Positions 9,367 through 18,931 of a stretch of 64,000 bases of DNA are shown here, piece after piece. Position 1 is the stretch's first letter; every line of letters begins with the position of its first letter. The notes beneath the pieces were generated by a model. It worked only from the letters and a program-made list of their open reading frames with translations. It had not been told where the DNA came from and ran no database searches. The position numbers were made by a program, and so were the translations under genes. Source of the stretch: Akkermansiaceae bacterium (GTDB lineage Bacteria > Verrucomicrobiota > Verrucomicrobiia > Verrucomicrobiales > Akkermansiaceae); the NCBI GenBank assembly GCA_024233115.1, contig JACKQB010000001.1:682001-746000 (forward strand), given 5' to 3'.

Positions 9367-10601
9367 GATCTTGGTTTGATGAGGGTGCCGTCTTCGATGC
9401 GGTCGCTTGGATGCAGAATCACCTGGTCACCGGCATCGAGGCCGGTAAGGACTTCGGCGGAATCACCATTGTTCCGGCCAATTTCGACGGTGGTGAGTCG
9501 GGCGCGCCGCCCCTCGATTTTATAAACCGCCCAGTTCTTGCCGTGGCGAAACAAAGCCCCTGCGGGAAGCTTCAGGGCATCCTTGCTTTCCCAAATGATG
9601 ATACCCGCCTCAACGCGATAGCCGTCACCTATCGAGTCAGGGATGGTGTCGGGTTTTTCAAAATCAGCGATGACATTGACCCGTTGTTCATCGACGCCAA
9701 GAGCCGAGACCTTGGTGAAAGCCGAGGGTTCTACCAGACGAACGCGGCCGTGGAGGGCGGGGGTGCCGCCCCAATGCCGGATGATGATTTGCTGCCCGGG
9801 CAGGATACTGACAGCATCCTGGGAGAGCACATCAATCCGTATCTCCAACTCCCTGGGGTTGCCGATTTCCAGCAGGGGAATCCCCGGTTGCAGACTGCGG
9901 CTGCTTTTTTCATGAACCCGCAGCACTTGGCCATCAACGGGGGAGTGGATGATAAAAGTAGCGTCGTCGTCATTGTTGTTAGTCTCGTCAAAATGAAGCA
10001 GTGCCGCCTCGGCGAGCTTGAGCTCGAATTCTGCGATGGCTACCGCTGACCTGGCGGCTTCACGTGCGTGTTTCGCGGCGAGGTAGGCGCTTTCGATTTG
10101 CTCATAGGTCGCATCGGAGACGCTGCCGTTGTTATGGAGGGATTGGTTGCGCAAGTAGGATTTTTCCAACTGGGCAGCCTCCATCTTGCGGGCTTCCCAC
10201 TGCGTTGTGGCGCTGTCGATACCCGCTTTGGCGGCGTTGACTTGCGCCACGGCCTGCCGTCGCGCACGCGGGTCCAGCAGCCCCGGGGCAACCGGGTTGA
10301 TGATGGCGAGCACATCCCCCTTATTGATGATGTCTCCGGGGTTCAGGGAGATGCGCTGGAGCTGTCCCGTCAGCGGCGTCGAGATGGTGTATCGATCGCG
10401 GACGCGCGTTTCTCCGTCGTCGTCGATCGTTACGGTCATGGCACCTTGTCCGACGGTACCAAGGTCGACCTCAATGGCTTTTGGCATAAATGCCAGGGAT
10501 ACCAGCCCGACAACAATCGCCAATGGAACCAGCCATTTGAGTGAACGCATCAGGCTTCGTAGCCTGGTGCTGGTGGAGTTGTTTTTTGGGGAGGAATTCA
10601 T
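9363..10601 (-). CDS. HlyD-family periplasmic adaptor (membrane fusion protein)
   Basis: This 412-residue protein has one N-terminal membrane helix (about residues 22-42: WLVPLAIVVGLVSLAFM), then a lipoyl-like half (PLTGQLQRISLNPGDIINKGDVLA), a coiled-coil hairpin (about 110-220), the second lipoyl half (IHSPVDGQVLRVHEKS) and a beta-barrel with GLDAGDQVILHPSD near the end. It bridges the FtsX-type permease and the outer-membrane channel. It overlaps both neighbours by 4 nt, indicating translational coupling. Substrate unknown. Confidence 0.93.
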   Translation of the reverse strand: MNSSPKNNSTSTRLRSLMRSLKWLVPLAIVVGLVSLAFMPKAIEVDLGTVGQGAMTVTIDDDGETRVRDRYTISTPLTGQLQRISLNPGDIINKGDVLAIINPVAPGLLDPRARRQAVAQVNAAKAGIDSATTQWEARKMEAAQLEKSYLRNQSLHNNGSVSDATYEQIESAYLAAKHAREAARSAVAIAEFELKLAEAALLHFDETNNNDDDATFIIHSPVDGQVLRVHEKSSRSLQPGIPLLEIGNPRELEIRIDVLSQDAVSILPGQQIIIRHWGGTPALHGRVRLVEPSAFTKVSALGVDEQRVNVIADFEKPDTIPDSIGDGYRVEAGIIIWESKDALKLPAGALFRHGKNWAVYKIEGRRARLTTVEIGRNNGDSAEVLTGLDAGDQVILHPSDRIEDGTLIKPRS

Positions 10602-12961
10602 TCGCTAGTTTTGAGGGCTGTGACCATATCGAGCTGGTCTATTTTACGCCGGACGATCAGACCTGAAACGGCGGAGGCACAGAGGATGACAATGGCGGAG
10701 AATCCGTAGGTCGAGGGGTGGATGACAAAGGGCATGCGGTAGAGCTCGGTTTCCATGGCCTTGGCCATGAGCAGGCACAAGCCATAGCCAATGAAAAGCC
10801 CCACAGGAATGGCCAACAGGGTGATGACGGCAAGTTCGCCCAGCAGGATGGCTGATACTTCACCTCTTGTTAGTCCGATCACCCGCAAGGTCGCCAGGTC
10901 ACGGCTTCGTTCTGAAAATGCGATCCTGGCACTGCTGTAAACCACGCCGATGGCAATGACGGATGCGAAAAAGATGTTGAATAGCCTCATGCGCAGGAGG
11001 TTTTCAGCAAAGGTGTCCATAAAGCTCTTGATGGTGACTTTTTTCAACGAGATGCCAGCGACACCAGGTTTGTCTTTGAGGGTAGTAAATACCTCGTCTT
11101 CGTGGCGTTCGTCCAGAATAAGATAGGCGCCGGATACCGCCCTGCCCTCTCCGAGCAGTCGGTTGAGAGATGTTAGGCTCATGTAGGCCGCGGTGCCGGT
11201 GAAATCCGCCACCAAACCGGAGACGCGGACCCGGCGTATCGGACGCTCTCCCTCGAGAACCTCCACTTGCACCCAGTCGCCGACCTTGAGTTGGAGGATT
11301 TTTGCCAGTATTGTTGAGATGATGACTCCGCCTCCGTGCACCGGGATGACCTGCTTGTCTTGATCGAGCAGACGGAACAAGTCCTGCCCCTCGGCAATGC
11401 CCGTGATGCCGAGCTGTTTGGTTCGTTGTCCATGGCGTAATCGTGCCGCCACCATGCGGAATGGCTCGGCCTTGATGACACCAGCCACATGCTCCAGCTC
11501 AGTGATTGCACGTGCGGGCATGGCATCGACAAACTGGACCCGGGCATCATCGCGCTCGGCGGTGCCGTATTGGAGATCGATCAGGTAATCGATCGAGTCC
11601 TTGCCAAAATTTCCCACAATCAGGATGGCGCACGAAAAAGCGATGCCGAGTGAGGTCAACATCGACTTCACCGGGTGGCGACCTATTTCCCGAACCACCA
11701 TACGGGCGGGTTGAGAGAGCAAAGAGCGGAGGCCGATACGTTCTAACAATGAAGGCTTGTAGCTTGCCGGAGGTGCTGGGCGCATGGCTTCAGCAGGGGG
11801 GAGTTTGATCGTGGCACGCACTCCTCCTACAACGCCAAGGAATCCCGCTGCGAGAGCCATGGCGAGCGCTCCCAGGTAGACATTGAGTCCGGGAGATACT
11901 TCGATGACAGGAAAGCGGTAGATGGCTTTATACATCGAGATCATACCGCTGGACATCCATGTGCCAAAGAGGCAACCGACGACAGAGCCCAGCAACACGA
12001 TCACCGAGGTGAGTTTGGTGTAGTGCCAGCCGATTTCAAAATGGGTGTAGCCAAACGCCTTCAACGCCGCCACTTGCTCACGCTGCATGGCAAGGATCCG
12101 GCGTAGCGAGATGTTGAGCAGGAAGGCCGCCACGGAGAGGAAAATCATCGGCGGGATCATGCCCATGGTCTTGAGCCCTTTGAGTTCGTCCTCGATGAAG
12201 CGGGCCGATTGATGGTTGTGTCGCGTGATCGCCCCCGTCCCTCCGTAGGGTTTGAGCAGGAAGTCCAGCTCCCTGATGACCTCGTTTTCATTGGCTCCTT
12301 TGGAAATGGTTAGAGATAAATGGTTGAAGGCACCTTCCATATCGGCGACCGCCGCGAGCTGCCGCCGGCTCATCCAGAAAATGCCGAAGCGTTTGTCGTC
12401 TGGAAACATGCTGCCGGGTTGCACCTGGATCAGATACTCCGGCGACAGGGCGATGCCGACCACTGTTAGGTGTTGTCGGCGACCACGGATCGTGGCGGAG
12501 AGTTCTTGCCCCAGCCTGATCATGTGGGCATCGGCAAAGGGCTCGCTGATGACGACCTCGCCCGCGCGTGTGGCTTCTGGGCGACGTCCTGATAGAAGAT
12601 GAATCTGGTTTAGTCCGGAGTTGGGGCGGACCGGGAGCGACACGGCCTGACCACTGGCAGGCTCGGACATACCCGGCATATCGAGAGTGATGGCATCAAT
12701 GACCCGATGATCAACTGCGGCGACGCCATCGATCAGCGCCGCCCGCTCCGCGATGTGCGTGGGGGCCCGGACGAGTGCCGTGAAAATCTCTGCAAAGCGG
12801 TTGTCGGCGTAATAGCGCTCCTTGGCCTCGGAAAGCGATCTGAGTGTGGTCATCGACATCACAAAAACAGCGATCCCGCAGGCTACCACCGAGCTGATCG
12901 CCAAGGCCTGGCCTTTCATCGAGGAAAGGTCGCGAAGCAGTTTTCTATTGAGTGCTTTCAT
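10598..12961 (-). CDS. ABC transporter permease, double FtsX/MacB-type
   Basis: This 787-residue inner-membrane protein has an N-terminal helix (ALAISSVVACGIAVFVM), a large periplasmic domain (about residues 40-270), three helices around 270-390, a second helix and periplasmic domain after PVKSMLTSLGIAFSC, and three C-terminal helices. This is a duplicated FtsX core. Such permeases work mechanically with a LolD/MacB-type ATPase and an adaptor instead of moving substrate through the membrane themselves. It begins 13 nt after the ATPase gene and overlaps the adaptor gene by 4 nt. It could export a lipid, peptide or drug; nothing here decides which. Confidence 0.9.
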   Translation of the reverse strand: MKALNRKLLRDLSSMKGQALAISSVVACGIAVFVMSMTTLRSLSEAKERYYADNRFAEIFTALVRAPTHIAERAALIDGVAAVDHRVIDAITLDMPGMSEPASGQAVSLPVRPNSGLNQIHLLSGRRPEATRAGEVVISEPFADAHMIRLGQELSATIRGRRQHLTVVGIALSPEYLIQVQPGSMFPDDKRFGIFWMSRRQLAAVADMEGAFNHLSLTISKGANENEVIRELDFLLKPYGGTGAITRHNHQSARFIEDELKGLKTMGMIPPMIFLSVAAFLLNISLRRILAMQREQVAALKAFGYTHFEIGWHYTKLTSVIVLLGSVVGCLFGTWMSSGMISMYKAIYRFPVIEVSPGLNVYLGALAMALAAGFLGVVGGVRATIKLPPAEAMRPAPPASYKPSLLERIGLRSLLSQPARMVVREIGRHPVKSMLTSLGIAFSCAILIVGNFGKDSIDYLIDLQYGTAERDDARVQFVDAMPARAITELEHVAGVIKAEPFRMVAARLRHGQRTKQLGITGIAEGQDLFRLLDQDKQVIPVHGGGVIISTILAKILQLKVGDWVQVEVLEGERPIRRVRVSGLVADFTGTAAYMSLTSLNRLLGEGRAVSGAYLILDERHEDEVFTTLKDKPGVAGISLKKVTIKSFMDTFAENLLRMRLFNIFFASVIAIGVVYSSARIAFSERSRDLATLRVIGLTRGEVSAILLGELAVITLLAIPVGLFIGYGLCLLMAKAMETELYRMPFVIHPSTYGFSAIVILCASAVSGLIVRRKIDQLDMVTALKTSE

Positions 12962-12974
12962 CGCCGTTGGTGGT

Positions 12975-13754
12975 TTACCAGTTCAGGTCGGATGCGGGTA
13001 CACGATGACCGTTGTTTTCAGTGTGCACAATGCGGCCGTCTGCTAGAGAGACGACGCGATGGGCCATCCCGGCAATCACGGCATTGTGGGTGATGATGGC
13101 GGTGGTCGTTCCGAGTGTGCGGTTGACGTTATCGATGGCTTCGAGAACGGCTACACCCGTTTTGACATCCAGGGCACCTGTCGGTTCATCGCAGAGCAGG
13201 ACATTGGGTTTTTTGGCGATCGCCCTGGCAATGGCAACGCGCTGCTGCTCCCCCCCGGACATCTGGGCAGGAAAATGATTGAGCCGGTGCCCCAGTCCCA
13301 CCAGTTCCAAGGCATCGGCGACATCCATCGGGTCCCCGGCGACATCCGTGACCAGCGCGACATTTTCACTCGCCGTCAAGCTGGGGATGAGGTTGTAGAA
13401 CTGGAAAACAAAACCCACATGCTCGCGCCGATAGTAGGTGAGGTCCCGTTCGTCAAAACGGGTGATGTTTTTGCCGCAGTAGTGGACGCTGCCCTCGGTG
13501 GGGGTGTCCAGTCCTCCCATGATGTTGAGCAGGGTTGATTTGCCGCTTCCCGAGTGTCCTAACAGCACAAGAAACTCGCCCGAAAACAGTTGCAGGTCGA
13601 TGCCACGCAGTGCGTGAACCTCCACCTCACCCTGATGATAGACTTTGGTAATGCCCTCGACCTCAAACACGACATCGCGTTGGGCGACGGTATTTGCAAT
13701 GGTACTCGGTACGGGGTTGGACGATTTTGTGGGCATGGCAACGATGGCGTGCAC
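12975..13754 (-). CDS. ABC transporter ATP-binding protein (MacB/LolD-like)
   Basis: About 259 residues, with a Walker A GHSGSGKST, Q-loop FQFYNL, signature MSGGEQQ, Walker B VLLCDEPTG and switch His in ITHN. The LolD/MacB subfamily is indicated by ITKVYHQGEVEVHALRGIDL. It is cytoplasmic, associated with the permease encoded next, and is the first gene of the four-gene exporter operon. A second possible start lies at 13736 (MPTKSS); no Shine-Dalgarno decides between them. The upstream region is shared with the divergent acetyl-CoA hydrolase gene. Confidence 0.93.
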   Translation of the reverse strand: MHAIVAMPTKSSNPVPSTIANTVAQRDVVFEVEGITKVYHQGEVEVHALRGIDLQLFSGEFLVLLGHSGSGKSTLLNIMGGLDTPTEGSVHYCGKNITRFDERDLTYYRREHVGFVFQFYNLIPSLTASENVALVTDVAGDPMDVADALELVGLGHRLNHFPAQMSGGEQQRVAIARAIAKKPNVLLCDEPTGALDVKTGVAVLEAIDNVNRTLGTTTAIITHNAVIAGMAHRVVSLADGRIVHTENNGHRVPASDLNW

Positions 13755-13800
13755 AGCGGCTATACTATCGCCTACACCATAGAGCCTGATGACGTTAGTT

Positions 13801-13858
13801 CAATCCAGAATGGATTGGTGAGCAAAAAAAGAGCAGGAAATAACAAACCAAACGTTTG
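13801..13858. promoter_or_regulatory. Divergent intergenic region with two palindromes
   Basis: Between the exporter ATPase (minus) and the acetyl-CoA hydrolase fusion (plus) lie a perfect 7-bp inverted repeat CAATCCA-GAA-TGGATTG (13801-13817) and the palindrome AAACGTTT (13850-13857). Either could be an operator for the divergent pair. No clear -35/-10 pair was recognised. Confidence 0.3.
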
Positions 13859-13882
13859 TTCAGGCTTTCTAGTCAGCGTTTG

Positions 13883-15745
13883 ATGTGGCAGGTTCTCATC
13901 GTGAAACCGTTGACATCAGAGGCTTGGAAACAAATTGTCCGACCTGGAAGCCGGGTCTTTATCGGCAGTGGAGCATCCGTGCCGTTTGCGGTGGTCGATT
14001 CCATGCTCAATGCATCGGAGGATTTTCGCGATGTCGAGTTAACCCACATCCATACCATCGGTGAAATGCCATGGGTGGCTAAAAAATACGACGGCTCGCT
14101 ACGGACCAACACTTTTTTCCTGACCCCGGCGATCCAACAAGCGGTGGCAGCTGGGCGGGCTGACTACACCCCCTGTCCCTTGTCGGATGTCCCCACCATG
14201 TTTGGGAGCCATCTCCTGCCGGTGGATGTGGCATTGATCCAAGTCAGTCCGCCGGATAGCGATGGTGATGTATCGCTCGGTGTATCCGTGGACGTGGTGA
14301 AAGCGGCGGTCAAGGTAGCCCGATGTGTCGTTGCCCAGATCAACCCCGCCATGCCGCGGACCGGTGGTGCAGCGAGATTGTCCGCGAAGAAAATCCACTA
14401 CTATCTCGAAGCCGGGCAGGCGCTGCCGACCTTGATATGGGACAAAGCACGGGCAGCCCAACTCAAGGCGGCGGAGTACGCCGCCCAGCTTGTCGAGGAC
14501 GGGTCCACCATCCAGGCCGGGCTAGGCAACACCCCGCAGGTGGTTCTTGCCGCACTGAAAAAACACAAACACCTGGGCATCCACACCGGTTTGTTCAGCG
14601 ATGCGATGATGGCACTCATCGAGTGTGGTGCAGTGGACAACTCGATGAAAAAATACCACGCTGGCAAAGTGGTGTGTTCCAATGTGTTAGGAACGAAAAA
14701 ACTCTACGATTTTGTCGATGGCAACGACATGCTGGAAATGCAGAGCTCCGACTGGGTGGGCGACGTCGCCCGTATCCAGAAGAACCATCGCATGGTTGCC
14801 ATCCACGGTGCCTACGAGGTGGATTTGACTGGGCAGGTGGTGCGCGACTCCCGGGGGCATCGTTTCTACGGAGGCATGGGCAGCACCCAGGATTTCATCC
14901 GCGGTGCCGGGCACAGCAAAAAAGGCAAGCCCCTCATAGTCCTGACCTCGATGTCAGATGATGGTAAACACTCCCGCATTGTATCAGGGTTCAAACCGGG
15001 CAGTGGTGTCAACACAGGCCGGGGGGACGTCCATTACGTGGTCACTGAATATGGTATTGCCCGTTTGCGCGGCCGGAGTATCCGCGAGCGAGTGCTTAAC
15101 ATGGTCGAGGTGGCCCATCCGGACCAGCGGGAGGGATTATTGGAGGATGCCCACAAGTGGGGGTGGATTCCCAAGTTTTATAACGTCACCCCCACCGGGA
15201 TCACGGATGCCAGCGCCGAAGTGGAATCACGCCGGGTGACGTTCAAGAACAGGGGTTTTATATTCCGACCTCTCCACCCGAGCGATACCCGGGCCTTGCA
15301 GGAGTTTTTCTACTCGCATACCGAGGAAACCGTGAACATGCGCTACGGCCACGCCAAAGACAGGTTGAACAATGAGTCGGCCTACAAGATGACCTCGGTG
15401 GACCAAACCTCGGACATCGCTTTGGCCCTCTTCGCCGAACACGATTACCGGCAGGAAATCTGCGCGGTGGGACGTTTTTACCGCGACCCCTCGGGCGACT
15501 CCGCGGAGGTGGCCTTTATTGTCGGGGAAAAGGTCCGCCGACTCGGCATGTCCCGTTTCCTGTTAGCCGAACTCGCCGCCGTGGCACAGAAACGGGGCAT
15601 CAAAACCTTCTGGGCGTCGGTCCTGAAACGCAACAAGCCAATGGCCGCCCTGTTTCTGAAATATGGTGCGGAAAAAGACTCCTGCCTCGGCGAGGATAGC
15701 GACGAATACACCATGGATGTAAAGAGGCTGATCAAGGCGCTGTAA
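13883..15745 (+). CDS. Acetyl-CoA hydrolase/transferase fused to GNAT acetyltransferase
   Basis: About 620 residues. I took the ATG at 13883 over a TTG at 13856 that overlaps a palindrome. Residues 1 to about 430 match the acetyl-CoA hydrolase/CoA-transferase family (PGSRVFIGSGASVP; ADYTPCPLSDVPTMF; GLGNTPQ; GIHTGLFSD; YGGMGSTQDFIRGA; GRGDVHYVVTEYGIARLRGRS). Residues about 455-615 are a GNAT domain (FRPLHPSDTRAL; EVAFIVGEKVRRLGMSRFLLAELA; VLKRNKPMAALFLKYG). The family usually has a catalytic Glu where this protein has Gly (HTG rather than HTE), so CoA transfer may be altered. The GNAT part suggests a protein or metabolite acetyltransferase linked to acetyl-CoA level. Convergent with the PEP-CTERM gene. 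Confidence 0.85.
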   Translation: MWQVLIVKPLTSEAWKQIVRPGSRVFIGSGASVPFAVVDSMLNASEDFRDVELTHIHTIGEMPWVAKKYDGSLRTNTFFLTPAIQQAVAAGRADYTPCPLSDVPTMFGSHLLPVDVALIQVSPPDSDGDVSLGVSVDVVKAAVKVARCVVAQINPAMPRTGGAARLSAKKIHYYLEAGQALPTLIWDKARAAQLKAAEYAAQLVEDGSTIQAGLGNTPQVVLAALKKHKHLGIHTGLFSDAMMALIECGAVDNSMKKYHAGKVVCSNVLGTKKLYDFVDGNDMLEMQSSDWVGDVARIQKNHRMVAIHGAYEVDLTGQVVRDSRGHRFYGGMGSTQDFIRGAGHSKKGKPLIVLTSMSDDGKHSRIVSGFKPGSGVNTGRGDVHYVVTEYGIARLRGRSIRERVLNMVEVAHPDQREGLLEDAHKWGWIPKFYNVTPTGITDASAEVESRRVTFKNRGFIFRPLHPSDTRALQEFFYSHTEETVNMRYGHAKDRLNNESAYKMTSVDQTSDIALALFAEHDYRQEICAVGRFYRDPSGDSAEVAFIVGEKVRRLGMSRFLLAELAAVAQKRGIKTFWASVLKRNKPMAALFLKYGAEKDSCLGEDSDEYTMDVKRLIKAL

Positions 15746-15813
15746 CAAGCGGCGGGAACGGATGTCCGGCAAAGGGCTTCCCGGGGGAGGCAGGGCTGCC
15801 GTTTTAAAAACGA

Positions 15814-16737
15814 TCAGACACGCCTTCTCCTGCCAAGAGTGAATAGCCCGGTCACGGCCAGCAATGCCGCAGCGGATGGTTCTGGAACGATGACAGGTGT
15901 GTCGAAGCTGCTGTAATCCCCCTTGAGCATACTGCTGTCGCCATCAATTGCCTGGAACACAGGATTGGGTACGGTTCCGGAGAATGTGTTTGACTCGAAC
16001 ACCAGCTTCACATGACTGCTGTTTTTGTATGTCAGCAGCACAGCGGCGGTGGTATCCGTCGAGCTGAGGTTGTAGCCGGGGCCATCAAAGCGGATGCCGT
16101 CAGAGATCGGCGAAGCCTTGACGCTGTTAATATTGTCGGCAAGCCGGTAGCAGTACAGACCGTCCGGGGTGTAGGCACTGAGTGATTCCGATTGCTCGAC
16201 TTTGCTATACCTCTCCTCGCCATCGACATCGTAGACCAGCAGGTCAAATTCCGAGATGGCGTATGGCGTGGTGAATGTTCCTCCCCCTACGTAAAAATCC
16301 AGCTCATACTGGAGACGCCCGATACCGAGCGCATTGGCGGTGTATTTGCTTCCAAGGTCACCAGACAGTTGGCTTGACGATTGGCTATAGTTGGCGAAGT
16401 GCCCCTCGAAGGCATAGTTCTTGTCCAGGATCGTCGCGGTGGCCCGCATGTCGATCGATGTTCCGCCCACAGTAGCGACGTTTGTAAAATAGATGACCGA
16501 GCTGCTGTGGGATGGGCCGTGACCATACTCCGAGTCGTAACCATCCGCTGCCGTTGTCACATTGGTGAAGTCGAGCTTGACGGCCTGGCCATGTGCGTTG
16601 GGCGACCAGGCAAGTGCAAGAGCAGCGACAGCTGTTAGCCATGAAAGCTGCACAGTACTGAGGAGAACTGCGATATGGGTGGCTCGTGGGGGCTTTTTCA
16701 TAAAAAACAGGGGTTGTTTTGGCTGTGGGTTATTCAT
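15814..16737 (-). CDS. PEP-CTERM-anchored secreted protein
   Basis: About 307 residues from the ATG at 16737; MKKPPRATH at 16701 is an alternative start with a shorter signal peptide. A signal segment (LSWLTAVAALALAWSPNAHG) is followed by a beta-rich, Ser/Thr/Tyr-rich domain with no recognised family. The C-terminus has the full sorting signal: VPEPSAAAL, a hydrophobic stretch and GRRRRV. PEP-CTERM proteins are processed by an exosortase, and in Verrucomicrobia they often end up in the envelope or exopolysaccharide. No exosortase gene is in the window. Function unknown. Confidence 0.8.
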   Translation of the reverse strand: MNNPQPKQPLFFMKKPPRATHIAVLLSTVQLSWLTAVAALALAWSPNAHGQAVKLDFTNVTTAADGYDSEYGHGPSHSSSVIYFTNVATVGGTSIDMRATATILDKNYAFEGHFANYSQSSSQLSGDLGSKYTANALGIGRLQYELDFYVGGGTFTTPYAISEFDLLVYDVDGEERYSKVEQSESLSAYTPDGLYCYRLADNINSVKASPISDGIRFDGPGYNLSSTDTTAAVLLTYKNSSHVKLVFESNTFSGTVPNPVFQAIDGDSSMLKGDYSSFDTPVIVPEPSAAALLAVTGLFTLGRRRRV

Positions 16738-16969
16738 TATTATAAAATCTCTTAATTGTAAAGCGTGAATTATTAAAAACTTATATTGAATATAAGGACA
16801 CATCGACTGAAGGGTGTGGTGCTGCCCCGACATGCCGCTGGTAAGTTGCTGTGGGAGCACGAGGAAATGACCGATGCCATCGCTTGCGCAATGAAAGCTT
16901 GAGCCTGCGCGGAAATCCTCTATTTTTTGCCCGCCGAAACATTTTATTCAACTACCAATCATACATACC

Positions 16970-17680
16970 ATGGGAAGAGCCTTTGAAGCACGCCGTGCAG
17001 GAAAAGAAAAACGTTGGGGCGAGATGTCCCGACTATATCCTAAACTGGGAAAAATCATCACGATGGCTGCCAAGGCCGGTGGGTCCGATCCTAACTCGAA
17101 TACGGCCCTGAAGACGGCGGTGAACAACGCCAAGGCCCAGAACATGCCGAAGGACAATATCGAGAAGGCCATCAAGCGTGCCACCGGAGCTGACGCCGCC
17201 GACTACGATGAGATCAGCTACGAGGGCAAAGGTCCACACGGCTCGCTGCTTTGGGTGGAATGTGCCACTGATAACAGCACCCGCACCGTGGCGAATGTGA
17301 AGATGATTTTCAACAAGAATGGCGGGCAGGTTGTTAACAGCGGCTCTCTCGACTTTATGTTCACCCGCAAATCAGTCATCGAATTCGAAAAACCCGAGGG
17401 GCTCGATCTGGAGGAACTGGAGCTGAACCTCATCGACTTCGGTCTCGAGGAGATGGATGTGCAGGACGACCGGGTGGTGGTCTACGGCGAGTTCACCAGC
17501 TTCGGGGAGCTTACCAAGGCATGTGAAGACCTGGGTATCAAGAATTTCAAAGCCAACCTCCAACGCATCGCCAACAGCCCGGTCGAGCTAACAGAAGCCC
17601 AGATCGAGGAGGTGGAAGTCCTGATCGACAAGCTGGAGGAAGATGATGATGTCCAGTCGGTGTTTACCAATCTGGCGTAA
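16970..17680 (+). CDS. YebC/PmpR family protein
   Basis: This 236-residue protein contains the family hallmarks: RAFEARRAGKEKRWGEMSRLYPK at the start (family consensus includes a KW and K-x-F/L-x-K pattern), then TALKTAVNNAKAQNMPKDNIEKAIKRA, YEGKGPHG and a C-terminal acidic domain. YebC-type proteins have been described as DNA-binding regulators and, more recently, as factors that help ribosomes through proline-rich stretches (mitochondrial TACO1 is a homologue). It is cytoplasmic. The stop codon abuts, with no gap, the stop of the convergent DUF4177 gene. Confidence 0.93.
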   Translation: MGRAFEARRAGKEKRWGEMSRLYPKLGKIITMAAKAGGSDPNSNTALKTAVNNAKAQNMPKDNIEKAIKRATGADAADYDEISYEGKGPHGSLLWVECATDNSTRTVANVKMIFNKNGGQVVNSGSLDFMFTRKSVIEFEKPEGLDLEELELNLIDFGLEEMDVQDDRVVVYGEFTSFGELTKACEDLGIKNFKANLQRIANSPVELTEAQIEEVEVLIDKLEEDDDVQSVFTNLA

Positions 17681-17884
17681 TCACCGTCTGGGTCTTTTCA
17701 ACAGGGCGAGAAGATACATCGTCTGGCCTTGGAGCCCGGTCAGGCTTTCGGTGCTGACGAGCTCCCAGCCGTCACGTCCCCGGGCGTTGAGGTGGTCGGC
17801 GATTTCCTGTAGCTCGATGTCTGCCGACCGGCTACCGGCACCGACAGGAAAACGCAGCGTCATGTATTCCCACTGGGTTGTCAT
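17681..17884 (-). CDS. DUF4177 small protein
   Basis: A 67-residue cytoplasmic protein matching the DUF4177 pattern: an initial WEYMTL strand, a helix with LNARGRDGWELVS and a final beta strand (MYLLALLKRP). The function of this family is not known. It starts 6 nt after the acylphosphatase gene ends, so the two are probably co-transcribed, and its stop codon touches the convergent yebC stop. Confidence 0.75.
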   Translation of the reverse strand: MTTQWEYMTLRFPVGAGSRSADIELQEIADHLNARGRDGWELVSTESLTGLQGQTMYLLALLKRPRR

Positions 17885-17890
17885 GTTCCG

Positions 17891-18166
17891 TTAGGATGTA
17901 ATGGTAAACCCCTGGATGTTTTCCAGGTGGGGGATAGCACGGATGTGCACGTCCTTGATGTAGTGGGCCATGCTGCTTTCCTCGATGATCTCCTTGAGAA
18001 ATTCCTCCACTTCCTCCTCCTCACCCATGAGGTCGAGTTCGACGCTGCCCTCGGGCAGGTTCTTGACGGTCCCGGCGACATCAAAACCCATGGCGATCTG
18101 CTTCACGGCGTAGCGAAACCCCACACCCTGGACCCGACCCTCGAAGATGACTCGTTTGGAAACCAT
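17891..18166 (-). CDS. acyP: Acylphosphatase
   Basis: This 91-residue protein has the acylphosphatase signature FEGRVQGVGFRY, whose Arg binds the phosphate, and a second motif GTVKNLPEGSVEL, whose Asn positions the attacking water. The fold is the small ferredoxin-like alpha/beta sandwich. It hydrolyses acyl phosphates such as acetyl phosphate or 1,3-bisphosphoglycerate in the cytoplasm. The length is normal for the family. It lies just upstream of the DUF4177 gene on the same strand. Confidence 0.93.
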   Translation of the reverse strand: MVSKRVIFEGRVQGVGFRYAVKQIAMGFDVAGTVKNLPEGSVELDLMGEEEEVEEFLKEIIEESSMAHYIKDVHIRAIPHLENIQGFTITS

Positions 18167-18274
18167 GGCCCCAGTCTAGCTCTAAAAGTGCCGATGTAAA
18201 CATGTGAGTCGGTGACAACGGGAAATACGGGGCACCCGCTTGAATCCTTACCCGCTCGCCGGCCTGCCAGGCTG

Positions 18275-18865
18275 TCAAAGCTCCCCAAGATAGCCCGCCA
18301 GTCCGTCCATGAACATCTGTATGGAAATCATGACCAGCAGCATCCCCATCAGTCGTTCCAGTGCACGGGTCCCTTTTTTGCCCAGGAAGCGCATGAAAAA
18401 GGGCGAGGCTAACAAAATGACGGCAGCCACCAACCAGGCCGAGAATGTGGCGATGGCGATCATGCCTATTTGATCGTGGTATTGTTTGGCGAGGATGAGC
18501 AGCAGGATCAGGGCTGAGGGGCCGGCGACCAAAGGGATGGCCAGCGGCACAATAAAGGGCTCTTCATCGTTGTCCCCTCCGAGAACCGATTTGGACGGGA
18601 AGACCATCCCGAGAGAAACGAGAAACAGGATCACGCCGCCTGATAAGAGCAGTGTGGCTTGTTCGAGCCGGAGAAAATGAAGCAAGGGCTGGCCACAGAA
18701 CAGAAACAACATCAGCACCAGCAAGGCGATCAGCAGCTCCCGGACCAGGATGCGGGGGCGGCGCTCCTCGGGGGTGTTCGATAGCACGGTATGAAACATG
18801 GCGAGGTTGCCAAAGGGGTCCAAGACGATAAACAAGGTCACAGCCGTGGAAAGAATGAGCTCCAT
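18275..18865 (-). CDS. MarC family integral membrane protein
   Basis: About 196 residues. I chose the start at 18865 because AAGGAG lies 6 nt upstream of its ATG; the upstream ATG at 18907 lacks this. Six membrane helices are evident, with the family motif IVLDPFGNLAMF in helix 1 and PLAIPLVAGPSALI (the P-A/L-G-P-x-x-I pattern) in the middle. MarC/YhgN proteins were once called multiple-antibiotic-resistance proteins, but their transport substrate is unproven. The gene is divergent from menA, with only 66 nt between the starts. Confidence 0.9.
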   Translation of the reverse strand: MELILSTAVTLFIVLDPFGNLAMFHTVLSNTPEERRPRILVRELLIALLVLMLFLFCGQPLLHFLRLEQATLLLSGGVILFLVSLGMVFPSKSVLGGDNDEEPFIVPLAIPLVAGPSALILLLILAKQYHDQIGMIAIATFSAWLVAAVILLASPFFMRFLGKKGTRALERLMGMLLVMISIQMFMDGLAGYLGEL

Positions 18866-18931
18866 AAGCACTCCTTGCCTTATTTTTTCCTCGGAGGAAA
18901 GCCCCATTCCGGGTTTTATTGCTGTGCGCCC

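Noticed and set aside
13856..13882. TTG start for the acetyl-CoA hydrolase fusion
   Set aside because: It falls in a palindrome, and the ATG at 13883 gives the normal family N-terminus.
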